From Imbroritus primus (GTDB taxonomy: Bacteria; Pseudomonadota; Gammaproteobacteria; Burkholderiales; Burkholderiaceae), in the NCBI GenBank assembly GCA_000272025.2, contig AKCV02000015.1:496001-560000 (forward strand): a DNA stretch of 64,000 bases, given 5' to 3'. This document shows, piece by piece, positions 16,045-22,169 of this stretch; positions within the stretch are counted from its first letter, which is position 1; every line of letters begins with the position of its first letter. Under the pieces are notes generated by a model, which saw nothing but the letters and a program-made list of their open reading frames with translations, was not told the origin of the DNA and did no database searches. Position numbers and translations under genes: made by a program.

Positions 16045-16287
16045 ATGAGACAACTTTTTGCTCAGTTGGCATGGTCGGTGATGGTGTCGCCGGTTGCTCG
16101 CCTCAGCCACATCCTGGGCTCGTTCGGCGAGGCTGTCTCCACGGCGATTATTTCGGAGGAGTTTGCCTTGTCCGGATCTGGAACCACGCATGAGCGCTGG
16201 ACAGTCCGAATGCTGAGAAAGGTGTATCGATTCGCACAAGCAGATAGCGCACATCGTTCTCGCACACATCGCGAAGGGCGCGATTGA
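16045..16287 (+). CDS. doubtful small frame opposite the 16148-16471 gene
   Basis: An 80-codon frame starting 9 bases after the preceding stop with AGGGG upstream of its ATG. The first 40 residues (MRQLFAQLAWSVMVSPVARL) look protein-like, the rest is basic and shadows the antisense gene. Both frames cannot be under strong selection over the 140-bp overlap; this one is the weaker candidate. Confidence 0.25.
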   Translation: MRQLFAQLAWSVMVSPVARLSHILGSFGEAVSTAIISEEFALSGSGTTHERWTVRMLRKVYRFAQADSAHRSRTHREGRD

Positions 16288-16471
16288 TGGTGTCGAATTC
16301 GCCGCACACCAGCAAACAGATCGCGCCGGTGTTCGGATGCACGATCTGTGGGGCCTCCCCAGTCGCCTTCGTCAGTGCCGTATTGAGGGCTCTGGCGAGC
16401 GTTCCTAACGCTGTCTTGTCCTTGGCTTCCGGAAACAAGGTGACCAAGAACATGTGGTTTGAGTTGTCCAT
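16148..16471 (-). CDS. antisense-oriented accessory (moron-like) hypothetical protein
   Basis: A 107-residue alpha/beta protein (MFLVTLFPEAKDKTALGTLA, AICLLVCGEFDTINRALRDV, YLLVRIDTPFSAFG) on the minus strand within the rightward early operon. AAGGGG sits 6 bases before the ATG at 16471. A lone gene against the direction of its operon, expressed independently of pR, is what a lysogen-expressed cargo gene looks like. The fold pattern suggests a small ferredoxin-like domain; function is not recognised. Confidence 0.65.
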   Translation of the reverse strand: MDNSNHMFLVTLFPEAKDKTALGTLARALNTALTKATGEAPQIVHPNTGAICLLVCGEFDTINRALRDVCENDVRYLLVRIDTPFSAFGLSSAHAWFQIRTRQTPPK

Positions 16472-16631
16472 GCGCGCCCCTTTCATGGTGGGTTGAGGAG
16501 GTCAGATGTCTCAAGTTTGCCATGTCAGTGGGCACGCACATTAAAAGATTGTCGGGTTTGGATAGTCAGATCACGACAAGCTGAATGGTAGGGCGGGGAA
16601 ACACCAATTAAAACGTACAAGGGGAGAGAGC

Positions 16632-17084
16632 ATGAACATACAAGATGCTGCATACAGCACGGTGCACGACTACAAGGGCGGCAGCGAATCATTGGCGCCG
16701 CGCCTTGGCATGTCAGCCGCTGTGCTGCGCAACAAGGTGAACACGAATACCGCCACGCACCATCTGACGCTCGCCGAGGCTGTACGGGTGGTGGATCTGA
16801 CGGGCGATGACCGAATCCTGCATGCGTGGGCGAAGCATCGCAACGGCGTTCTGGTGACCCTGCCGCATAGCGAGATCGTGTCCGACCAGGCGGTGATGGA
16901 ACACATGGCGGCAACATGGAAGACCCACGGGGACGTCGGAACTCAGATCAGTAAGGCTCTCGAGGATGGCCGCATGGACCGGCGCGAGCTGCGCATGGTG
17001 AGCGATGCCATCTTCGAGCATGCCCGAGCGCTGTTCGACCTGCACGCCCGCCTGGCCGCTATCACGGAGGACAGCCGTGATTGA
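16632..17084 (+). CDS. CII-like phage regulatory protein
   Basis: A 150-residue member of the phage CII/YmfL-type regulators. The N-terminal region MNIQDAAYSTVHDYKGGSES LAPRLGMSAAVLRNKVN is a helix-turn-helix motif typical of this family, followed by HHLTLAEAVRVVDLTGDDRI. The C-terminal half is helical. These proteins act early, often as activators of lysogenic promoters or as replication-linked regulators. ATG at 16632 has GGGGAGAG 7 bases upstream and starts a run of overlapping genes. Confidence 0.85.
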   Translation: MNIQDAAYSTVHDYKGGSESLAPRLGMSAAVLRNKVNTNTATHHLTLAEAVRVVDLTGDDRILHAWAKHRNGVLVTLPHSEIVSDQAVMEHMAATWKTHGDVGTQISKALEDGRMDRRELRMVSDAIFEHARALFDLHARLAAITEDSRD

Positions 17085-17259
17085 CGAGGTACAGAGCCGC
17101 GTCCAGGTCCGAGAGCAGGGGCAGCAGGCATGCCTTGCCGGCCGCCCAGACACAGATTGTCCGTATGTCGACGGTACATCCGCATTTCACGAATGGATGC
17201 GCGGCTACAAGGATGAGTTGTACCGCGTACCCAAATCTTTCCCAGCAAAAGCCGCATGA
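17077..17259 (+). CDS. Rmf/CrpP-family small protein
   Basis: A 60-residue protein with the signature of ribosome modulation factor and CrpP: GQQACLAGRPDTDCPY followed by a spacer and FHEWMRGYKDE. E. coli Rmf has the matching GYQAGIAGRSKEMCPY and WLGGWRE. Rmf dimerises 70S ribosomes in stationary phase; whether a phage version binds ribosomes, and to what end, is not known. GTG at 17077 overlaps the CII-like stop by 8 bp, and the stop is 9 bp before the next gene, so it is part of the early operon. Confidence 0.75.
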   Translation: MIDEVQSRVQVREQGQQACLAGRPDTDCPYVDGTSAFHEWMRGYKDELYRVPKSFPAKAA

Positions 17260-17268
17260 GGACGATCC

Positions 17269-17565
17269 ATGCACACCCAAGTCGCCTCGACCAGCATTGC
17301 CCAATACCGCCGCATGGACCGCGATGGCGTGCTCACGCGCGTGCAGAAGGTGATCATGGAGTCAATCGCGCCATACCCGCGGGACTATTCCCTGAAAGAG
17401 CTATGCATGCTGACGGGTTTGGCGATCAACACCGTAAGCGGGCGGGTGAACGAACTGCGCACGCAGAAGGGCGAACTGGAGTTCGGTCCGGCCCGGCGCT
17501 GCAGTGTTACAGGCAAGACGGTCAAGCCTGTGCGGCGTATCAATGCGCAGCGGAGCCTGTTTTGA
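17269..17565 (+). CDS. winged-helix phage protein
   Basis: A 98-residue protein with a winged-helix region: RVQKVIMESIAPYPRDYSLK ELCMLTGLAINTVSGRVNEL RTQKGELEFG. The C-terminal PARRCSVTGKTVKPVRRI piece forms the wing and is seen in many phage homologues. It probably binds DNA. The stop overlaps the next ATG (TGATG). It lies among replication and recombination genes; the precise role is unknown. Confidence 0.75.
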   Translation: MHTQVASTSIAQYRRMDRDGVLTRVQKVIMESIAPYPRDYSLKELCMLTGLAINTVSGRVNELRTQKGELEFGPARRCSVTGKTVKPVRRINAQRSLF

Positions 17566-18002
17566 TGCGGCGTGTCCCGCTGAAGCGGACAGGCTTCCAG
17601 CGCAAGGCTGCGAAGCCCAAGGTTTTTGCGCTCGCGCTCCAGCGCGCATCGCAATTGCGGCGCAGCCGCGGCAAGGCCGCGAACACAGCAGAGAAGACCT
17701 ATTTGGGCAAGGTCGCGGAGCTGGGCTGTGTGCTGTGCAGGCACTTGGGCCTTGGCGCCACGCCGGCCATCGTGCACCACCAGAGAACCGGGCAGGGAAA
17801 GATGCGGGCCAGCCACTACCGGACGGCGCCGCTTTGCCCGTTTCACCATCAGGGGAGCGGCCACGGCGTGCACGACATGGGCAGGCCGCAGTTTCAGGAC
17901 ACGTACGGAATCAGCGAGGTTGAGCTGGTGGAACAGACGCGCCGGGAGCTGGCGGCATACCTGCCGGCCACTGAGCGCGCGCTATTGGGGGAGCTGGCAT
18001 GA
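17565..18002 (+). CDS. Ref-like (RecA-dependent) HNH nuclease
   Basis: A 145-residue protein with a basic N-terminus and a zinc/HNH-type domain: CVLCRHLGLG, then VHHQRTGQGKMRASHYRTAP LCPFHHQGSGHGVHD. This matches phage P1 Ref, a RecA-dependent nuclease that cuts D-loops and enhances recombination. The conserved His and Cys residues needed for zinc binding and catalysis appear to be present. It is translationally coupled to the winged-helix gene. Confidence 0.8.
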   Translation: MRRVPLKRTGFQRKAAKPKVFALALQRASQLRRSRGKAANTAEKTYLGKVAELGCVLCRHLGLGATPAIVHHQRTGQGKMRASHYRTAPLCPFHHQGSGHGVHDMGRPQFQDTYGISEVELVEQTRRELAAYLPATERALLGELA

Positions 18003-18110
18003 ACACAGTTCATATGGATGCGGCGCCGGTAATGAATGGGCACAATACAGGCTCTGCCGGGCACATCGGGCACGGTGGTTCGGATATGTCACGTCAGAGA
18101 GGGTGGTCGA

Positions 18111-18458
18111 ATGGTAGAGCGTGCGAAGATCATTGCAGCACTCAGCGCAGCACAGAATGCGGGTTGTGCGTTCAGCGTCAATATTCCGGCGCCCATGGGG
18201 GGAATGACTGTCACGTTGACGGCAGAAGCGTTGGCGGCATGTATTCTGGATCAAGTGAACTTGCCGGCGATGGTGACTGGTCTCACCCCTGCCGAGTATG
18301 GGGAGTGGATCGAGCAGGGTGGTCATGTGCGTTGCTGTGCGACTACGAAGTCCGGCGCGCAATGCCGCAACTCAGCGTCTCGTATGTCGCTGATCGATCC
18401 GGCCGAGTGGAAGGCCGTACTGGACTCCAAGCCCTACTGCCCGACCCACGGCGGCTAG
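18111..18458 (+). CDS. hypothetical early phage protein
   Basis: A 115-residue protein: MVERAKIIAALSAAQNAGCA, an MGGMTVTLTAEALAACILDQ segment and a Cys-rich C-terminus (RCCATTKSGAQCRNSASR and YCPTHGG) that may bind a metal. ATG at 18111 has GAGGG upstream. The roughly 110 bp between it and the Ref-like gene contain no convincing frame. Function is unknown. Confidence 0.6.
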   Translation: MVERAKIIAALSAAQNAGCAFSVNIPAPMGGMTVTLTAEALAACILDQVNLPAMVTGLTPAEYGEWIEQGGHVRCCATTKSGAQCRNSASRMSLIDPAEWKAVLDSKPYCPTHGG

Positions 18459-18495
18459 GTTCTGAATCTCGTTGCATGGTGACTGGAGGCGCCTT

Positions 18496-19524
18496 ATGAG
18501 CGTCAAGGTCACCGGAATGGTGTTCGAGCGATACCCGGAAGGCGGGGGTGAGCTGCTACTTGCGCTCGCCCTGGCAGATCACGCCTACGATGATGGCACC
18601 AGCATTTTCCCATCGATTGCGCGCCTGGCAGCCAAGACACGCCAGTCCGAACGCTCGGTGCAGTACCAGCTACGCAAGATGGAGAAATCAGGCTGGCTCG
18701 TGCTTGTGAACGCCGGAACTGGCGGCCGGAGGCGCGGTACCGAATCTGGCGGAAAGACGCGCGAGTACCGCATCAATCCAGCGTGGATGAACGGTGCAGA
18801 ATATGCACCCTTTATCCCGCCTGTGGATAACCTAGCAAAGGGCGCAGAATCTGCACCCTTTGATGGCGCAAAGGGTGCAATTGGCGACGGGAAAGGGTGC
18901 AACCTAGAGCAGGAAAGGGTGCAATCTGCAACAGGAAAGGGTGCAACAGCTATTGCACCCGAATCATCAGTTAACCATCAAGAACCATCAGAGAACCACC
19001 AGGGCGCACCCGCGACCTGTGGAAAACCTGAAAAGCCATTCGATCGATTCTGGTCGGCTTGGCCAGCCAGCCCTCGGAAGGTCGGCAAGGTGGACTGCGA
19101 AAGGCGCTGGAAGCGAGAGCACCTGGACGCCAAAATCGACGAGATCATCTGCCACGTCGAGGCCATGAAGGGCACCCAGCAGTGGAAAGATGGGTTTGAG
19201 CCGGCCCCGGCAACGTACCTCAACCAAAAGCGTTGGAACGACGGAGTGCCGGCAGATCAGCCGCGCGGGGCGGACGGATCACTGCAATCGAGCCGTACCT
19301 GGTGGGCCGACGCCAGGGGTATCGAAGACAAGGCGATGGAGCTGGGCATGGCGGCAAAGCCGCAGGAGCCATTCTGGCGCTTCAAGGTCCGCGTATTCAA
19401 GCGTGCCGGTGACGGGCCGTGGCGCGATGAATTGCTGGCAGACATGCAGCGCACCAAGAATCAGGCCTACGTCAGCGTGCATGAGTACTTCTACGGCCAT
19501 CCACCTGTAGAGGTTACGGCATGA
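18496..19524 (+). CDS. O-like phage replication initiator
   Basis: A 342-residue protein. Residues 1-85 are a winged-helix DNA-binding domain (SIFPSIARLAAKTRQSERSVQYQLRKMEK, given here in part) as in lambda O and other phage replication proteins. A low-complexity hinge (residues about 105-175) follows, and a C-terminal region starts at FDRFWSAWPASPRKVGKVDC, common to phage initiators that recruit helicase or its loader. The hinge is encoded by the DNA that carries the iterons, as in lambda. ATG at 18496 has a GGAGG 6 bases upstream. No helicase loader gene is obvious nearby. Confidence 0.8.
   Translation: MSVKVTGMVFERYPEGGGELLLALALADHAYDDGTSIFPSIARLAAKTRQSERSVQYQLRKMEKSGWLVLVNAGTGGRRRGTESGGKTREYRINPAWMNGAEYAPFIPPVDNLAKGAESAPFDGAKGAIGDGKGCNLEQERVQSATGKGATAIAPESSVNHQEPSENHQGAPATCGKPEKPFDRFWSAWPASPRKVGKVDCERRWKREHLDAKIDEIICHVEAMKGTQQWKDGFEPAPATYLNQKRWNDGVPADQPRGADGSLQSSRTWWADARGIEDKAMELGMAAKPQEPFWRFKVRVFKRAGDGPWRDELLADMQRTKNQAYVSVHEYFYGHPPVEVTA
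18804..18960. other. candidate phage replication origin with iterons
   Basis: AAAGGGTGCA occurs four times in direct orientation at 18870, 18892, 18914 and 18936, spaced exactly 22 bp. Inverted copies TGCACCCTTT lie at 18804 and 18852, and a shortened one (TGCACCC) at 18954. An A/T-richer stretch (18961-19000) follows on the right. Four iterons inside the initiator gene followed by an A/T-rich segment is the layout of lambda ori. Confidence 0.75.
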
Positions 19525-19949
19525 CAACCGCTATCCGCTGGACGCCCGAGCAGCTGGCCACGCACGAAAGCAGGGCTAAGGAACAGCGCGCCCGCGAGGC
19601 AACAAAGCGCTTCCAGGCTTTGGGCCGCCTGCCGAAAGGCAGGATGAACAAGACGGAGCAGGCCTACTCGTTGCAGCTTGAGCGCCGCAAGCAGGCCGGC
19701 GAGATTCTGGAATGGAAGTTCCACCCCATGAATGTCAGGCTGGCCGACCGGACGTTCTATGAGGTCGATTTCCTTGTCCTGCACGGCGACATGCGGCTGG
19801 AGATCCATGAGACGAAGGGCGGCTTCACGACGGACAAGGGCCAGATGAAGATCAAACTATGCGCCGAGGCCATGCCGTACTTCCGCTTTTTCAAGGCCAC
19901 GAAGCTGCCGCAATCGAAGGGCGGCGGGTTTGTGCTGGAGGAATTCTGA
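19521..19949 (+). CDS. DUF1064 phage nuclease-like protein
   Basis: A 142-residue protein of the DUF1064 family, thought to have the PD-(D/E)xK nuclease fold: MNKTEQAYSLQLERRKQAGE ILEWKFHP supplies the first acidic residue, VDFLVLHGDMRLEIHETKGG supplies the D, E and K of the catalytic core. It is placed between the initiator and late regulator where lambdoid phages carry Holliday-junction resolvases, so a role in recombination intermediates is plausible. Overlaps the initiator by 4 bp. Confidence 0.8.
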   Translation: MTTAIRWTPEQLATHESRAKEQRAREATKRFQALGRLPKGRMNKTEQAYSLQLERRKQAGEILEWKFHPMNVRLADRTFYEVDFLVLHGDMRLEIHETKGGFTTDKGQMKIKLCAEAMPYFRFFKATKLPQSKGGGFVLEEF

Positions 19950-20200
19950 TGGCGCGCGGCGGGCAACTGGCGCGGCTGGCCGGCATGTGGTGTAACGATC
20001 CGGAGTTCTGGGCCTTCCTCAACAAGCGCGCGTCCACGCCCGGCGCGGTGGCTGATGCGGGACGAGCAGCAGACCAAGTGCGGTACATGTGCGCTGTGCA
20101 GTCGCGTGCGGAACTGGACAATGATGCACAGGCTGCTGCGCTGTTTCACCGCCGCGTGCGGCTGCCGTTCATGGCGTGGAAGCGCGGCGCGAGGTCGTGA
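19949..20200 (+). CDS. hypothetical phage protein (EFWAFLN type)
   Basis: An 83-residue protein: MARGGQLARLAGMWCNDPEF WAFLN, then ADQVRYMCAVQSRAELDNDA and an RLPFMAWKRG end. This pattern recurs in uncharacterised genes next to DUF1064 genes in betaproteobacterial phages. Stop and start codons overlap on both sides (TGATG), so the group is translated as a unit. Function is unknown. Confidence 0.65.
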   Translation: MARGGQLARLAGMWCNDPEFWAFLNKRASTPGAVADAGRAADQVRYMCAVQSRAELDNDAQAAALFHRRVRLPFMAWKRGARS

Positions 20201-20412
20201 TGCTGGTTCGCTGCGTTGACTGCAACCGCTTCTCTCTGAATGCCGATAGAGTCGCTGCGGCAGCCGGTATGGGCATTTGTGCGGTGGAGCCGATCAAGTC
20301 GGTGCGCTGGAAAGCGCTTGTTGCAAAGCACTGTGAACGTTTCGAGCCAGCCGGGCCGAGCACCGTGGAGCCACGCATGGCCTGGCTGGAAAGCAAGCAA
20401 ATAATACGATAG
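20200..20412 (+). CDS. 70-residue hypothetical protein with N-terminal CxxC
   Basis: Starts MLVRCVDCNRFSLN and continues GMGICAVEPIKSVRWKALVA KHCERF, giving four cysteines placed as in a small zinc-binding domain. ATG at 20200 overlaps the preceding stop. Probably a small metal-binding accessory of the replication/recombination module; no known family. Confidence 0.6.
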   Translation: MLVRCVDCNRFSLNADRVAAAAGMGICAVEPIKSVRWKALVAKHCERFEPAGPSTVEPRMAWLESKQIIR

Positions 20413-20421
20413 GGGAGCGAG

Positions 20422-20868
20422 ATGACCGTAGTAGCCATTCCGGGGGTACGCATGGCCAAGCACGATGCATTGAGAGCGGCGCCGCCCGCAAAGAAGATCG
20501 TCTATCCGTATGACGCGCTGGACGATCTTCTGTACGACTGGTTCTGCTGGGAATCTGGCTATTCGGCGGCACGGGGATACTCCAGCGTCGACAAGTCCTT
20601 TGCCATGGCCGGCAGCTCACGCCAGTGGCAGGGCACGTCAGAGATCCTGGAAGAGACTGTGACGAAATGGCAGATGGAGCAGGTGGAGGCCTGTATCGAT
20701 GAACTGGACCCGGACTTGCGTCTGGCCATCCGCATCGAGATGTCGAATCGTCAGGGGCCTGCCGTATGGCGCAACCCGCGTGCAGGCTCGCTGCAGCCAG
20801 TGATGTATGCCGAGGCGAAAGCGAAGATCGCACCGATGTTGCAGAAGCGCGGCGTTGTTTATGAATAA
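20422..20868 (+). CDS. candidate late-gene regulator (Q-position protein)
   Basis: A 148-residue protein, last gene of the early operon and immediately before a promoter-terminator pair that leads into the late genes, which is the position of lambda Q. Its sequence (ALDDLLYDWFCWESGYSAAR, EACIDELDPDLRLAIRIEMS, QPVMYAEAKAKIAPML) is helical and does not carry a motif I can match with confidence to known Q families. The GGGGAG at 20412 drives the ATG at 20422. Role is inferred from location. Confidence 0.55.
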   Translation: MTVVAIPGVRMAKHDALRAAPPAKKIVYPYDALDDLLYDWFCWESGYSAARGYSSVDKSFAMAGSSRQWQGTSEILEETVTKWQMEQVEACIDELDPDLRLAIRIEMSNRQGPAVWRNPRAGSLQPVMYAEAKAKIAPMLQKRGVVYE

Positions 20869-20871
20869 CAC

Positions 20872-20900
20872 TTGCACCTGGAATTTTCTTTTGCTACATT
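20872..20900 (+). promoter_or_regulatory. candidate late promoter (pR'-like)
   Basis: TTGCAC (20872-20877) and TACATT (20895-20900) with 17-bp spacing, directly after the last early gene. Transcription would start near 20907 and meet a terminator 30 bases later, the arrangement used for antitermination-controlled late expression. Confidence 0.6.
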
Positions 20901-20936
20901 AACTGCGTGGGGCGGCGCTCGCCCAGAGAAAATGAA

Positions 20937-20968
20937 AACCCGCTAGGCAATGGCCCAGCGGGTTTTTT
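20937..20968 (+). terminator. early terminator downstream of the late promoter
   Basis: AACCCGCT (20937-20944) pairs with AGCGGGTT (20957-20964), followed by a run of T. It lies upstream of the phage tRNA and all late genes, so it must be read through for late expression. Confidence 0.8.
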
Positions 20969-21005
20969 GTTTCTGGGCTTCAGTACTAAGCCTCGATGCT
21001 TCAGA

Positions 21006-21080
21006 AGCGGTGTGGCGCAATGGCAGCGCGCTGGGTTCATACCCCAGAGGTCCCTGGTTCAATTCCAGGCATCGCAACCA
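21006..21080 (+). tRNA. phage tRNA-Met-like (anticodon CAU), initiator-like
   Basis: A 75-nt cloverleaf with encoded CCA. D stem GCGC/GCGC, anticodon arm CTGGG-TTCATAC-CCCAG, T arm CCTGG-TTCAATT-CCAGG. Acceptor pairs 2-7 form, but position 1 (A) faces position 72 (A), a mismatch. An unpaired 1:72 and three consecutive G:C pairs at the bottom of the anticodon stem are the two hallmarks of bacterial initiator tRNA. An isoleucine tRNA with modified CAU is the other option for this anticodon. Confidence 0.85.
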
Positions 21081-21170
21081 TGTTTCGTGCTGTCTCCTCC
21101 CGTCCTTCGCGGACCTTTACGCCCCTGCCGGGTTTGCCCCGGCCGGGGCGTTTCCTTTTTGGGGTTTGAG

Positions 21171-21317
21171 ATGACGAACGCGCAGCGGGAGCTGCATGCT
21201 CGACTCGATGCCATCGAGGCAAAGCTGCAGGCTTTGTTGGATGCGCTGACTGCAGAGGATGCGGACGGCGAGGACGTAGACGAGGAGCCTGACTACCGAG
21301 GTCTGGATGCCCGCTAA
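21171..21317 (+). CDS. 48-residue coiled-coil small protein
   Basis: Encodes MTNAQRELHARLDAIEAKLQ ALLDALTAEDADGE and a very acidic end. It begins just after a GC palindrome (21136-21149) and T-rich stretch, and overlaps the HNH gene by 11 bp. The heptad pattern suggests a short coiled coil; function is unknown. Confidence 0.5.
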   Translation: MTNAQRELHARLDAIEAKLQALLDALTAEDADGEDVDEEPDYRGLDAR

Positions 21318-21630
21318 GGCAGGTGTGCATAAACCAACGTTGCCCTTGGCAAAGCGGCACGCAGTACCAGAGGAAAGCCGGCAGTCTCGGCGTGCGCTCC
21401 ATACATGGAGCAAGGAATGGCGTGCCATTCGTGCATGCGTGTTGGTACGGCAGCCACTTTGTATCGCCTGCCTTGCGGAGAAACGTCATACACCGGCGGT
21501 CGAGGTCGACCACATCGATGGCGACGACGCGAACAATGCGATCGGCAATCTGCAGGGGTTGTGCAAGAGGTGTCATTCGCGCAAAACCGGGCGCGAGAAC
21601 CGTGGCTTTGGCAATCGAAGGTCGAAATGA
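21307..21630 (+). CDS. HNH endonuclease of the packaging module
   Basis: A 107-residue HNH nuclease: CIACLAEKRHTPAVEVDHID GDDANNAIGNLQGLCKRCHS RKTGREN shows the two CxxC zinc knuckles and the H-N-H catalytic residues. HNH proteins encoded immediately before P27-type terminase genes in HK97-like phages stimulate terminase cleavage at cos sites, and this one has the standard position and size. The phage cohesive end is therefore expected close by. Confidence 0.9.
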   Translation: MPAKAGVHKPTLPLAKRHAVPEESRQSRRALHTWSKEWRAIRACVLVRQPLCIACLAEKRHTPAVEVDHIDGDDANNAIGNLQGLCKRCHSRKTGRENRGFGNRRSK

Positions 21631-21752
21631 TAGAGATTCTCGTTCACGGGGTGGGGGTGGGTCAAAAGTCCAAGCCCTTTCCTTGCTGGCACGGGCGCCC
21701 AGTCTTTTTTTCGCACCGTCGAAATTGGAATTTGAAAATCTGAGGCTCAAAA

Positions 21753-22169
21753 ATGACCAGAGGACGGAAGCCGACGGCGCCGCACCTCAAGGTTTTGGCG
21801 GGAACGACACGCCCAGATCGTGAGGTGCCTGACGCGCCTGAATACGATTTGATCGAGCAATTCCCGGATGCGCCGGACCATCTGAACATCGATGGCCAGC
21901 AGATGTGGGCGAACCTCGGCCCACAGCTCGTGAAAGCCCGCGTGCTCCAGGTCGTCGATCTGTACTCGCTCGAGCAGTTGTGCTTCGCTTGGCAGCGATT
22001 CCGGCAGCGGGCGAAAGCTGGCATGGACCTGACGGCTGCCGAGGATTCCGCCCTTAAAGCGCTGTTCTCCGAGTTCGGCATGACGCCGGCGGCGCGCCGC
22101 AAGGTTGCCAGCGGCGCAGAAAGGCCCGCCGGAAACAAATTTGCCAGCAACGGCAAGCGCAGTGCGTGA
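21753..22169 (+). CDS. terS: terminase small subunit, P27 family
   Basis: A 138-residue protein beginning MTRGRKPTAPHLKVLAGTTR PDR, the classic P27 start, followed by a helical region and GMTPAARRKVASGA. It recognises the packaging site on phage DNA and recruits the large subunit. The stop codon overlaps the GTG start proposed for the large subunit. The 120-bp gap to the HNH gene holds no gene and may include the cos site. Confidence 0.92.
   Translation: MTRGRKPTAPHLKVLAGTTRPDREVPDAPEYDLIEQFPDAPDHLNIDGQQMWANLGPQLVKARVLQVVDLYSLEQLCFAWQRFRQRAKAGMDLTAAEDSALKALFSEFGMTPAARRKVASGAERPAGNKFASNGKRSA

Noticed and set aside
17999-18499. Open frame of 166 codons across the gap after the Ref-like gene
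   Set aside because: Composition is Gly/His/Ser/Arg-rich and unlike a folded protein, and it overlaps the better-supported gene at 18111 in another frame.
21136-21149. GC palindrome GCCCCGGCCGGGGC as a terminator after the tRNA
   Set aside because: It has no loop-sized centre and the following T-rich stretch is interrupted. It would also block the late operon, so it is not listed as a terminator.
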